DNA of 8,188 nt, from NCBI GenBank assembly GCA_003648125.1, contig QMOE01000079.1:1-8188 (forward strand). The letters are read 5' to 3'. Of the stretch, positions 1-5,889 are shown one piece after another. The notes beneath the pieces are model-generated. The model saw nothing but the letters and a program-made list of their open reading frames with translations, ran no database searches and had not been told where the DNA came from. A program made the position numbers and the translations under genes. The stretch comes from Chloroflexota bacterium (lineage in GTDB: Bacteria; Chloroflexota; Anaerolineae; B4-G1). Position 1 is the stretch's first letter; each line of letters begins with the position of its first letter.

Positions 1-106
1 CGGCGATCTCCTCCGCCATGTGAGGGCTGATACCAAAGCCACCAGGGCCAGCCAGCGACTCACCCCCCAGTTTCAACAGAATCCGTTTGTACTTTGCGGC
101 AGCCAT
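1..106 (-). CDS. pyrH: UMP kinase, N-terminal part (runs off the left edge)
   Basis: UMP kinase phosphorylates UMP to UDP with ATP in the cytoplasm, an early step of pyrimidine nucleotide supply. Only the first 35 codons are present. They begin [18 protein letters not shown] and continue with [13 protein letters not shown], which matches the start of bacterial PyrH (amino acid kinase fold): the conserved K-R-I-L-L-K-L-[SG]-G-E-x-L strand and glycine loop bind phosphate, and GFGI follows. The usual serine of LSGE is glycine here. The ATG at 106-104 lies 6 nt after the tsf stop codon. AGGATAGG directly before the ATG is a weak ribosome site, so translation is probably coupled to tsf. The order rpsB-tsf-pyrH is widely conserved in bacteria. 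The rest of the gene, and perhaps frr, would lie beyond the edge. Confidence 0.93.
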   Translation of the reverse strand, partial: MAAAKYKRILLKLGGESLAGPGGFGISPHMAEEIA

Positions 107-112
107 CCTATC

Positions 113-712
113 CTACAAACTCTCCCCTACCTCGTAACGCACGAAGCGGCGTAGGACAATGTTCTCGCCGAGTTTAGCAATAGCGTCATTGATCAAACTC
201 TCTATAGTCTTGTCCTCGTCCTTGACGAAAGGTTGCTCCATCAAGCACGCTTGCTGGTAAAACTTTTCCACTCGCCCTTCGACGATGCGATCCACGATGC
301 GTTCGGGCTTGCCTTCTTCCAAAGCCTGAGTGCGATAAATGGCCTGCTCGCTCTCGATCACTTTATCGGGCACTAGTTCGCGGGTCAAGTAACTCGGCGC
401 AGCAAAAGCGATGTGGAGCGCCAGGTCGTGAGCAAGAACTGTGAAATCATCTGTGCGAGCGACGAAATCGGTCTCGCAATTCAATTCCAACAACACGGCA
501 ACCCGGTTACCGGGGTGGACATACGCTTCTATGCGTCCCTCAGATGCCTGGCGAGTTGCTCTCTTGGCTACCTTGGCCAGACCTTTTTCTCGCAAATAGA
601 CAACTGCAGCTTCAAAATCGCCGTCGCAGGCGGCCAACGCTTTACGACAATCCAAAACCCCAGCGCCGACCACCTGCCGCAGTTCTTTGACCATTTCTGC
701 GGTGATCTTCAA
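113..712 (-). CDS. tsf: Translation elongation factor Ts (short form)
   Basis: EF-Ts is the guanine nucleotide exchange factor that recycles EF-Tu from the GDP to the GTP state. The 199-aa product has an N-terminal UBA-like module (about residues 1-45, with GAGVLDCRKAL and YLREKGL) and the core motif NCETDFVAR (residues 78-86; TDFV is the EF-Tu contact region), followed by one core subdomain. The length fits the short EF-Ts type rather than the roughly 280-residue E. coli type. The usual TGAG of the N-terminal motif is VGAG. The start codon is TTG (712-710). It is supported by AAGGAG (CTCCTT on the plus strand at 721-726) 8 nt upstream and by the family-typical N-terminus KITAEMVKELR. The gene sits 70 bp after rpsB and 6 bp before pyrH in one minus-strand operon. 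The stop is TAG. Confidence 0.97.
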   Translation of the reverse strand: MKITAEMVKELRQVVGAGVLDCRKALAACDGDFEAAVVYLREKGLAKVAKRATRQASEGRIEAYVHPGNRVAVLLELNCETDFVARTDDFTVLAHDLALHIAFAAPSYLTRELVPDKVIESEQAIYRTQALEEGKPERIVDRIVEGRVEKFYQQACLMEQPFVKDEDKTIESLINDAIAKLGENIVLRRFVRYEVGESL

Positions 713-782
713 TGTTTGTTCTCCTTCGTTATCTTGGGGCCAATACGGTTTACCAGAGAATCAGGCTCAGTAGATGCAGACC

Positions 783-1784
783 TCACTCCTTAAAATTCGG
801 CTCTGGAGAGACTGCCTGATCCTCCACACTCACCGCCGCAGGCTCCTCAGCTACATCCTCGGCCTGCCCACCTGGCTCTTCGGCCGGCACTGCTTCTGCC
901 GGGGGTTCTGCCTCGCGTTCGTCGGCCACAGCGACTGGTTCTTCCGCTGCCTTCTCCTCCGCGGGCGGTTCGGCTTTAGCCTCTCCGGCCTCTTCTTCAA
1001 AACTCAATTCCTTCAAGCGAGCCAGAGTAGCGGCGCTGAGGTACTTTTCATCCTCGATGCCAAGCTCTTCAACCTCAAAAGCCTCTGGCTCTTGACCTTT
1101 ACGTTGGGCAATTCCTTCCAGTACCGCATCGGCCATTTTCAAAGTGATCAACTTGATGGCACGAATGGCATCATCGTTAGCCGGGATCAAATAATCAATT
1201 GGGTCAGGATCGCAGTTGGTGTCAACCATAGCGGCGATAGGAATACCCAGCTTGTTGGCCTCTTTCACCGCTGTGGCCTCCCGCCGTACATCCACGACGA
1301 AGAGCATATCTGGGACGTTGCGCATCTCTCTGATGCCTCCCAGACGATTGTCAAGTTTCTCGATCTGGCGTTGCAATCCCAGAGCCTCTTTTTTCGTCAA
1401 GAGTTCAAAGTCACCCCGGTCGCGGCGGGCTTCCAGGTTGAGCAGGTAGTCAATGCGCTTCCGAATGGTGCGCCAGTTGGTCAGTGTGCCGCCGAGCCAG
1501 CGCTGGTTGACGTATGGCATCTCACAACGTTGCGCTTCCAGAGCAATGGTATCTTGAGCTTGCTGCTTTGTGCCTACAAAGAGTACCATCCCGCCAGCAG
1601 CGACAGTTTCTCGAATCAAGTTATAGACCAGGTTAATCGCAGCGATAGTTTGTTGCAGGTCTATAATATGCACCCCATTGCGCTCGGTGAAGATGTAGGG
1701 TTTCATCTTCGGATTCCAGCGGTGGGGGCGGTGACCGAAATGCACTCCGGCTTCCAGGAGCGCTTTCATAGAAACGACAGCCAT
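783..1784 (-). CDS. rpsB: 30S ribosomal protein S2 with a long acidic C-terminal tail
   Basis: S2 is a late-assembling small-subunit protein that helps S1 bind and so helps mRNA recruitment. Residues 1 to about 228 are the normal S2 fold: [19 protein letters not shown] (9-27), VGTKQQAQD (70-78), [10 protein letters not shown] (94-103), and [18 protein letters not shown] (181-198). From about residue 230 there is an extension of roughly 100 residues. It first carries a segment that may form a helix ([16 protein letters not shown]) and then becomes low-complexity and rich in Ala, Glu and Pro. The protein is therefore 333 aa against about 230-260 in most bacteria. The ATG at 1784 is set by a strong AAGGAGG (CCTCCTT on plus, 1792-1798) 7 nt upstream. 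It is the first gene of the rpsB-tsf-pyrH operon, and its promoter and structured leader lie just upstream. The stop is TGA. Confidence 0.97.
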   Translation of the reverse strand: MAVVSMKALLEAGVHFGHRPHRWNPKMKPYIFTERNGVHIIDLQQTIAAINLVYNLIRETVAAGGMVLFVGTKQQAQDTIALEAQRCEMPYVNQRWLGGTLTNWRTIRKRIDYLLNLEARRDRGDFELLTKKEALGLQRQIEKLDNRLGGIREMRNVPDMLFVVDVRREATAVKEANKLGIPIAAMVDTNCDPDPIDYLIPANDDAIRAIKLITLKMADAVLEGIAQRKGQEPEAFEVEELGIEDEKYLSAATLARLKELSFEEEAGEAKAEPPAEEKAAEEPVAVADEREAEPPAEAVPAEEPGGQAEDVAEEPAAVSVEDQAVSPEPNFKE

Positions 1785-1903
1785 AGAGGAACCTCCTTAT
1801 TCCGTTTATTATCCTCCGCCTCCGTCACTCCATTGAGGGGCCAGGGTGGCTGCCACCCAGCACAGTCTCGCCGGTCAAGAGGCGTGTGTATTGAGTCAAA
1901 CTC
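1785..1903 (-). promoter_or_regulatory. rpsB mRNA leader with two hairpins
   Basis: This is the predicted 5' untranslated region of the rpsB operon, about 120 nt from the inferred transcription start to the ATG. Two stem-loops can be read. TGAGT-TTG-ACTCA (plus coordinates 1892-1904) sits at the very 5' end. GGGTGG-CAG-CCACCC (1844-1858, 6-bp stem, 3-nt loop) lies mid-leader. A purine-rich stretch with two further GGAGG-like sites follows (about 1813-1823) before the true Shine-Dalgarno at 1792-1798. S2 represses its own operon in E. coli, so a structured leader here could serve autoregulation. That is inference: the sequence shows only the hairpins, and no U-run follows either one, so they are not intrinsic terminators. 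Confidence 0.45.
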
Positions 1904-1909
1904 AGCACG

Positions 1910-1938
1910 ATTGTACCACAAAGTCGGATTTGGGCAAA
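1910..1938 (-). promoter_or_regulatory. Putative sigma-70-type promoter of the rpsB operon
   Basis: Read on the minus strand: TTTGCC (or TTGCCC shifted by one base) as the -35 (plus 1933-1938), a 17-nt spacer, and TACAAT as the -10 (plus 1910-1915). TACAAT is one mismatch from TATAAT. Transcription would begin near 1903. The -35 lies 10-15 nt after the stop codon of the upstream response regulator (stop at 1950-1948), so the translation operon has its own promoter and need not depend on read-through. Confidence 0.55.
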
Positions 1939-1947
1939 TCAGCCCTG

Positions 1948-2622
1948 CTACTTCTCCGCCTGCACTTGCAAGCAGTAGCCCGCCCCACGAATCGTGCGCA
2001 GGCAAACTGGTGATTTGTGATCGTCCCCAATTGCCTTGCGTACCCAGTGGATGTGGACGTCAAGCGTGCGTGTGTCGTCCAGATAGTCAGTATCCCATAC
2101 CTGTTTCATCAAAAATGCACGCGACAAAACCTCTCCGGGATGCCGCAAAAGGACCTCGAGGAGACGAACTTGCTTGGGGGTAAGATGACTTTCGTGATCG
2201 CCCCGAATGACGCAACGTTGCTTGATGTTGAGCAGTATTTCACCCACCTGAAGCACATCATCGTCGGGCGTGGGTAAAAGCCTGGCAATCCGGTTGAGCA
2301 ATTTCCTGGTGGAAAAGGGATACCGCAGATGGGCACGCGCCCCTACACTACGGTCAATCTTATCTCCCTCCTGCAGCAACATCAACACCGGAATCTCAAA
2401 AGCAGCGTCTTGCAATGCCTCACAGAAACGACGACTACTGAAGCGCAATGAAGGGGAATCCAGCACGATTACCGCTGGATGTGCCTCTTGCGCCTTAGCC
2501 AGGGCATCCCTGCGCGTGCGGGCTGTGATAATATCGTATCCCTGACCATCAAGATCAGGGGCCAAATACTCTGCCGTGGGTTTTCTCCCCTCCACGAGCA
2601 AGATGGTGCGGGTCAATGCCAA
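1948..2622 (-). CDS. OmpR/PhoB-type response regulator with a degenerate receiver domain
   Basis: A 224-aa DNA-binding transcription regulator. Residues 6-116 form a receiver-like domain and residues about 124-220 an OmpR-type winged helix, with HLTPKQVRLLEVLLRHPGE (146-164), the recognition-helix region DDTRTLDVHIHWVRKAI (182-198) and the wing RTIRGAGYCL (209-218). In the receiver the phosphoacceptor aspartate appears kept (VIVLD, D55). The acidic pair is reduced to one residue (LLVEGRK: E11 then G12), the switch Thr/Ser is Leu83, and the invariant Lys of the KPF motif is Tyr101 (LRYPF). Normal Mg-dependent phosphorylation therefore looks unlikely, and it is best called a pseudo-receiver regulator. 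The start is TTG at 2622-2620, chosen because AAGGGAG (plus 2633-2639) lies about 10 nt upstream. A second TTG at 2616 would be too far. It is divergent from the histidine kinase at 2869 and may be its partner. Stop TAG. Confidence 0.88.
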   Translation of the reverse strand: MALTRTILLVEGRKPTAEYLAPDLDGQGYDIITARTRRDALAKAQEAHPAVIVLDSPSLRFSSRRFCEALQDAAFEIPVLMLLQEGDKIDRSVGARAHLRYPFSTRKLLNRIARLLPTPDDDVLQVGEILLNIKQRCVIRGDHESHLTPKQVRLLEVLLRHPGEVLSRAFLMKQVWDTDYLDDTRTLDVHIHWVRKAIGDDHKSPVCLRTIRGAGYCLQVQAEK

Positions 2623-2665
2623 CTACTGAATTCTCCCTTCCCAGCTATGCTGCGACCGTAACTAC

Positions 2666-2694
2666 ATTATACTTTATCTCCGTACTGAGGGCAA
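2666..2694 (-). promoter_or_regulatory. Putative promoter of the response regulator gene
   Basis: On the minus strand, TTGCCC (plus 2689-2694), a 17-nt spacer and a perfect TATAAT (plus 2666-2671) form a good sigma-70-type promoter. Transcription would begin near 2659, leaving a leader of about 37 nt that contains the AAGGGAG ribosome site. The -35 overlaps the left copy of the target-site duplication of the palindromic element at 2702-2791, so the insertion sits directly against this promoter. Confidence 0.65.
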
Positions 2695-2800
2695 ATCAAA
2701 TGGGTGCGTTTCATTTCGGTTAAAAGTAGGCGCGGTTTCCATACCGCGCGCTATGGAAAGCGCGCCTACCCAACTCATTTGAAACACACCCAAATCAAAT
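2693..2800. mobile_element. MITE-like palindromic element with target-site duplication
   Basis: A 90-bp element (2702-2791) is bounded by 12-bp terminal inverted repeats: GGGTGCGTTTCA (2702-2713) and TGAAACACACCC (2780-2791), which pair with one mismatch. It is flanked by a perfect 9-bp direct repeat AAATCAAAT (2693-2701 and 2792-2800), as expected for a target-site duplication. If the C at 2692/2791 is counted, the repeat is 10 bp. Inside is a near-perfect 18-bp palindrome, GTAGGCGCGGTTTCCATA (2726-2743) against TATGGAAAGCGCGCCTAC (2752-2769), with one mismatch. It can also fold as two adjacent hairpins. There is no coding capacity. This is the structure of a non-autonomous transposable element (MITE) that needs a transposase from elsewhere. 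No second copy is seen in this window, and the parent family cannot be named from sequence alone. Confidence 0.75.
2726..2769. repeat. REP-like double hairpin inside the MITE
   Basis: The inner palindrome has 18-bp arms with one mismatch around an 8-nt centre, CCGCGCGC. Alternatively it forms two smaller stem-loops side by side: GCGCGGT-TTCCAT-ACCGCGC (2730-2749, a perfect 7-bp stem) and GCGC-TATGGAAA-GCGC (2748-2763, extendable to GCGCGC arms at 2746-2765). This twin-hairpin layout with alternative pairing resembles REP/BIME units. No T-run follows on either strand, so it is not a typical intrinsic terminator. Confidence 0.65.
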
Positions 2801-2832
2801 TTCCCTCCGTGATACGCTCACACCCTGCAATG

Positions 2833-2861
2833 TTGCGCGAATATCAAAAGTGTGCTATATA
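2833..2861 (+). promoter_or_regulatory. Putative promoter of the histidine kinase, giving a leaderless mRNA
   Basis: TTGCGC (2833-2838), a 17-nt spacer and TATATA (2856-2861) form a plausible sigma-70-type promoter. Only 7 nt (2862-2868) separate the -10 from the ATG at 2869, so transcription would begin at or next to the A of the start codon. No Shine-Dalgarno-like purine run precedes this ATG, which agrees with leaderless translation. Confidence 0.5.
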
Positions 2862-2868
2862 GTACTGT

Positions 2869-4149
2869 ATGAACTCGTCACAAAAAGATATTAAAGAGTT
2901 CTTTGGTTCGCTTCTCTCCGGCCTGGAAGAAAAAGACCTGAGCGAGTTAACCAAAGCAGCCATAATACGTTCACTCCCGGCCGGTACAATTATCTGCCGA
3001 GAAGGAGAGTCGGGAGACGCAGTCTACGCCATCGTCCAGGGACAGTTGGAGATACTCAAACAACTGGACGACAAAAGCGAACGCCACCTTCACTACACCG
3101 GGCCGGGAGAGTTCGTCGGCGAGATGGCTATCCTTCAACAAAGCACCCGCACCGCCACCGTCCGCACATCCCAGCCCACCACCCTCATAGAGATCAAGCG
3201 TGAGCCTTTCATCAAGGTCCTAAGACGCAGCCCCTCGTTGGGCTTTCGCCTGCTGGTGCGCCTCACGGATCGGTTGCGTGATTCTGACCAGCAAGCCATC
3301 GCCGAACTGCGCCGCGCTAACGAAGAACTGACCCGTGCACTCAAGCAACTGGAGCGGATAGACAAGACCAAGACCGACTTTATCCAGGTATCGGCCCACG
3401 AACTGCGCACGCCCGTAGCCTCCCTGCTGGGATATGCCCAGATGCTAGAAGATGCCGGCGCAGTGCAAAAAGACCCTCAACTACACATACTGGTGGAAGG
3501 GATAGTGACGGGCACCAAGCGGCTTCACCGCGTCTTTAACAGCATCCTCGATGTCTCACGAGTGATGGTCGGTGGGCTTGAAATCCGCCGCAGCCCGGTG
3601 AATATGACTGTTATCTTTAGCGGCATCGCCATGGAGCTTGGACAGGCATTAGAAGAACGGAATCTGTCCCTGGAGCGCGAGGGACTTGCGGACTTGCCCA
3701 TCTATTCGGGCGACCCCGATCTTTTGTACAAAGCGTTCTACCAACTGGTAAACAACGGCATCAAGTATACGCCGGACGGGGGACGAATCAAAGTGAGCGG
3801 GCAGATGGTGGACGTACCCGACCTGGGACGGTGTATCCAGATCGCGATAAAAGACACCGGCATCGGCATTGCCCCGGAAGATTTGGACCTGATCTTTGCC
3901 AAATTCTACCGCACCGGCGAGGTCGCGCTCCATTCCTCTGGCACGACCAAGTTCAAAGGCGGCGGGCCGGGCCTGGGGCTGACCATCGCCCAGGGAACAG
4001 TGCTGGCTCACGGCGGGCTGATTTGGGCCGAAAGCCCCGGCTACGACGAGAAAGCCTGCCCAGGAAGCCGGTTCATAGTGCAACTGCCGCTCGATCAGCC
4101 AGTCACGGCAGCCCTAGCAGAGCCATCCTCCGTGGATGCTCAACAGTAA
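2869..4149 (+). CDS. Soluble histidine kinase with N-terminal cyclic-nucleotide-binding domain
   Basis: A 426-aa sensor kinase with no transmembrane segment or signal peptide, so it is cytoplasmic. Residues about 15-135 form a CRP-like cNMP-binding domain with the phosphate-binding-cassette pattern GEFVGEMAIL...STRTATV (G80, E85, R94). Residues about 135-170 are a charged heptad-like coiled coil. The HisKA phosphoacceptor helix has SAHELRTP (His177). The HATPase domain carries the N box (QLVNNGIKYTPDGG, N295/N296), the G1 box (KDTGIGIAPEDL, from 328), the F box (FAKFYR, 343-348) and the G2 box (GGGPGLGL, 364-371). All catalytic motifs are intact. An 18-residue tail follows the last strand. 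It probably senses an intracellular ligand and phosphorylates a regulator. The divergent OmpR-type protein is the nearest candidate, but that receiver is degenerate, so the true partner may be elsewhere. The last 47 nt overlap the end of an opposite-strand ORF. The ligand cannot be told from sequence. Confidence 0.93.
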   Translation: MNSSQKDIKEFFGSLLSGLEEKDLSELTKAAIIRSLPAGTIICREGESGDAVYAIVQGQLEILKQLDDKSERHLHYTGPGEFVGEMAILQQSTRTATVRTSQPTTLIEIKREPFIKVLRRSPSLGFRLLVRLTDRLRDSDQQAIAELRRANEELTRALKQLERIDKTKTDFIQVSAHELRTPVASLLGYAQMLEDAGAVQKDPQLHILVEGIVTGTKRLHRVFNSILDVSRVMVGGLEIRRSPVNMTVIFSGIAMELGQALEERNLSLEREGLADLPIYSGDPDLLYKAFYQLVNNGIKYTPDGGRIKVSGQMVDVPDLGRCIQIAIKDTGIGIAPEDLDLIFAKFYRTGEVALHSSGTTKFKGGGPGLGLTIAQGTVLAHGGLIWAESPGYDEKACPGSRFIVQLPLDQPVTAALAEPSSVDAQQ

Positions 4150-4234
4150 AATCGAAACGCACCACCTGCTTTTCCCCCGTTCCCAGCGCAAGTTCCCACT
4201 CTAGCAAACGACAGGTGGTTTCTAGTTCGGTCAT
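4103..4234 (-). CDS. 43-aa ORF resembling the C-terminal end of DUF4139 proteins; small gene or remnant
   Basis: The reading frame starts with an ATG whose last bases form the stop of the upstream flavoprotein gene (ATGA overlap, 4231-4234). It has a clear AAGGAG (CTCCTT on plus, 4241-4246) 6 nt upstream and ends in TGA at 4105-4103. The product begins MTELETTCRLLEWELAL and continues GEKQVVRFDFTVEHP. The pattern W-x-L-x-L-x-x-G-E-x-x-x-V-R-F-x-F-T-V-E-H-P is like the final beta strands of DUF4139 (MuiA-type) proteins as I remember them; no alignment was run. It could be a translated small protein coupled to the flavoprotein, or the surviving 3' end of a lost DUF4139 gene. Its final 47 nt overlap the 3' end of the histidine kinase on the other strand. 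There is no signal peptide or membrane segment. Function unknown. Confidence 0.5.
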   Translation of the reverse strand: MTELETTCRLLEWELALGTGEKQVVRFDFTVEHPRRMALLGLP

Positions 4235-5853
4235 TTTACGCTCCTTATCCGTTTCCCCAACGCCATCGCCTTGAATATCCGCGACTTGAGCCACTTGCCG
4301 AACCGGGCCGAGGCTTTCTCGTCCTCCGGCGCGTAGGCGGGATCGTTCAAAATCAGGTACAGCGCCCGCTCGACGCCGTGGGGAATGATGTCGCCGGCCA
4401 TGCCGTAACCGATGCAATCGTACCCCACCAGGTACAGATTCTCGATGGGTGAGCGAGGATCGAGCCGCTCCGCGCCGCTCTGCCCTATCCGATGGGCCAT
4501 CTCGGCCGTCCACGAACCAGTGAAGAACATCGGTATTTGCAACTCGGCCACCTGGTCCAAGTTGGGAAAGAGTTCGCGGAGTTGGCTTAATATCAAATCA
4601 AGTTCGCGCCGCTTGTCGAAAGGAGGCTGCATCACCCAAAACACATCCAGCGCGTGCCGCCCTTCCGGGGCCAGTTTTGAATCGAAGAAGGTGGGGGCAT
4701 AAGTGTTCAACGTTCGCTCCCAACCCATGGTGTGCAGCAGCGAGTGGGATGAGCCGAGCAATGATTCAGTCGTACCCAGGATGAGAGCGGCCACGTTGGC
4801 CGGAACAGCGGAGCGCAGACGGGCCACATAGTCGGCAGGCAAGTTGTCCTCGCCCACCAGGCTCACCATCCGATTGAGACCGGCGTTGTGGATAACGACG
4901 TCGGCCTCGATGGCGCGCCCATCATCCAACGTCACCCCCGTCGCCCGCCCGCCCTCGACCGTGATGGAAGCGACGCGGGTACGGGTGGCGATCTGCCCAC
5001 CGCGCTCGCGCACCACCCGCTCCACGCCGGCAACGATGGCCGCCGTCCCGCCGACCGCCGTGCCCCAGTCGGCCATTTGCTCTAGCGCGTCCACGATGGC
5101 CCGTTTGGTCTCTCCCGCCGAGAAGGTGTCCACCGTCTGCGAGGCAAAACAATAGGTGATAATGGTCTCCACGTACTTGATGTATTCCTCGTTGCCGGGG
5201 AAATATTTTTCAATGTACTGGCGGGCGGTCATATTGATGGGATAGCTCGTCCGGGGATCGTACATATCGGCGATCCACTCGTACACCTGAGCCATCCCTT
5301 TCGCGCCACCGACCAGTGCCTCTTGGGCCTCGTCGGTAGAAGCAAAGCGACGACCGTCTTTCGTGAGTACCCAATGGTCGCCCCGCGCTTTGGTATCATG
5401 GATGGTGACCCATTCAATGTCCGCGCCCAACTTGGTACACAGTCGCCCGATGCGGCTATTGGGGCCGGGACAAGTCCAGGCGGCGGTGCTGATGGCGTAC
5501 CCCTTGTGCGTCAAGTGGGTGTACTTGCCGCCGACGAATGATAACTGTTCGAGGAGAAGCACACGCTTGTTTGCCCTGACCAGCCCAGCGGCAGTCATCA
5601 GTCCACCGATACCGGCCCCGATGATGACGACGTCATAATGATCGTCCAGTTCAACGGGCGGTGGTTCGAGCGCGGGCGCGGAAAAGACGTTGTTGGGACA
5701 GGCATAGATGCACTCGCCGCACTCGGTACAGCGGCTTGCGTCAATCCGCGGCCAGGTCTCGGCCTCGATTTCCAGGGTGATTGCCTCTGCGGGGCAAATG
5801 ATCACACAATAGCTGCATCCTGTACAGCGTGCTTTTTCGATAGAGATAGTCAT
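4231..5853 (-). CDS. Ferredoxin-CrtI/retinol-saturase-like FAD oxidoreductase fusion
   Basis: A 540-aa flavoprotein of the phytoene desaturase/RetSat-like superfamily with an N-terminal 2x[4Fe-4S] ferredoxin domain. The cluster motifs are CTGCSYCVIICP (C10, C13, C16, C20) and CTECGECIYACP (C42, C45, C48, C52), both complete. The FAD-binding Rossmann motif VVIIGAGIGGL begins near residue 75 and ends in VLLLEQ. The C-terminal FAD-contact region NLYLVGYDCIGYGMAGD starts at 472. The last 23 residues (518-540) form a basic, amphipathic tail that could touch the membrane. The fused clusters suggest electrons pass between an iron-sulfur donor and FAD to reduce or desaturate a hydrophobic, perhaps isoprenoid, substrate; the substrate is inference only. 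The start is ATG 5853 with GAGGA 7-8 nt upstream. A TTG at 5901 would add 16 residues but lies upstream of the predicted transcription start. The stop overlaps the next ATG. Confidence 0.88.
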   Translation of the reverse strand: MTISIEKARCTGCSYCVIICPAEAITLEIEAETWPRIDASRCTECGECIYACPNNVFSAPALEPPPVELDDHYDVVIIGAGIGGLMTAAGLVRANKRVLLLEQLSFVGGKYTHLTHKGYAISTAAWTCPGPNSRIGRLCTKLGADIEWVTIHDTKARGDHWVLTKDGRRFASTDEAQEALVGGAKGMAQVYEWIADMYDPRTSYPINMTARQYIEKYFPGNEEYIKYVETIITYCFASQTVDTFSAGETKRAIVDALEQMADWGTAVGGTAAIVAGVERVVRERGGQIATRTRVASITVEGGRATGVTLDDGRAIEADVVIHNAGLNRMVSLVGEDNLPADYVARLRSAVPANVAALILGTTESLLGSSHSLLHTMGWERTLNTYAPTFFDSKLAPEGRHALDVFWVMQPPFDKRRELDLILSQLRELFPNLDQVAELQIPMFFTGSWTAEMAHRIGQSGAERLDPRSPIENLYLVGYDCIGYGMAGDIIPHGVERALYLILNDPAYAPEDEKASARFGKWLKSRIFKAMALGKRIRSVK

Positions 5854-5889
5854 TGGCAATTCCTCATCAGGAGAAATACTCACGGTGGG

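Noticed and set aside
1826..1834. Two-codon mini-ORF (ATG GAG TGA) in the rpsB leader
   Set aside because: There is no ribosome site at proper spacing before it, and a 9-nt frame occurs often by chance.
774..2183. Plus-strand open frame of 469 codons antisense to rpsB and the response regulator
   Set aside because: It lies opposite two clearly homologous genes, has no recognisable domain, and its length is explained by the codon bias of the minus-strand genes. The translation is low-complexity and Cys/Leu/Ser-rich.
2726..2769. Palindrome as an intrinsic terminator
   Set aside because: There is no T-run on either strand, and it sits between divergent promoters, where no transcript needs to end. 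The terminal repeats and duplication explain it better as a mobile element.
3649..4083. Minus-strand open frame of 144 codons inside the histidine kinase gene
   Set aside because: It is opposite the catalytic HATPase region of the kinase, with no domain and no convincing ribosome site.
4161..4219. 8-bp inverted repeat ACCACCTG...CAGGTGGT between the kinase and flavoprotein genes
   Set aside because: The loop would be 43 nt and no proper T-run follows. An 8-bp match at this distance can easily be chance, and the right arm lies inside the coupled small ORF.
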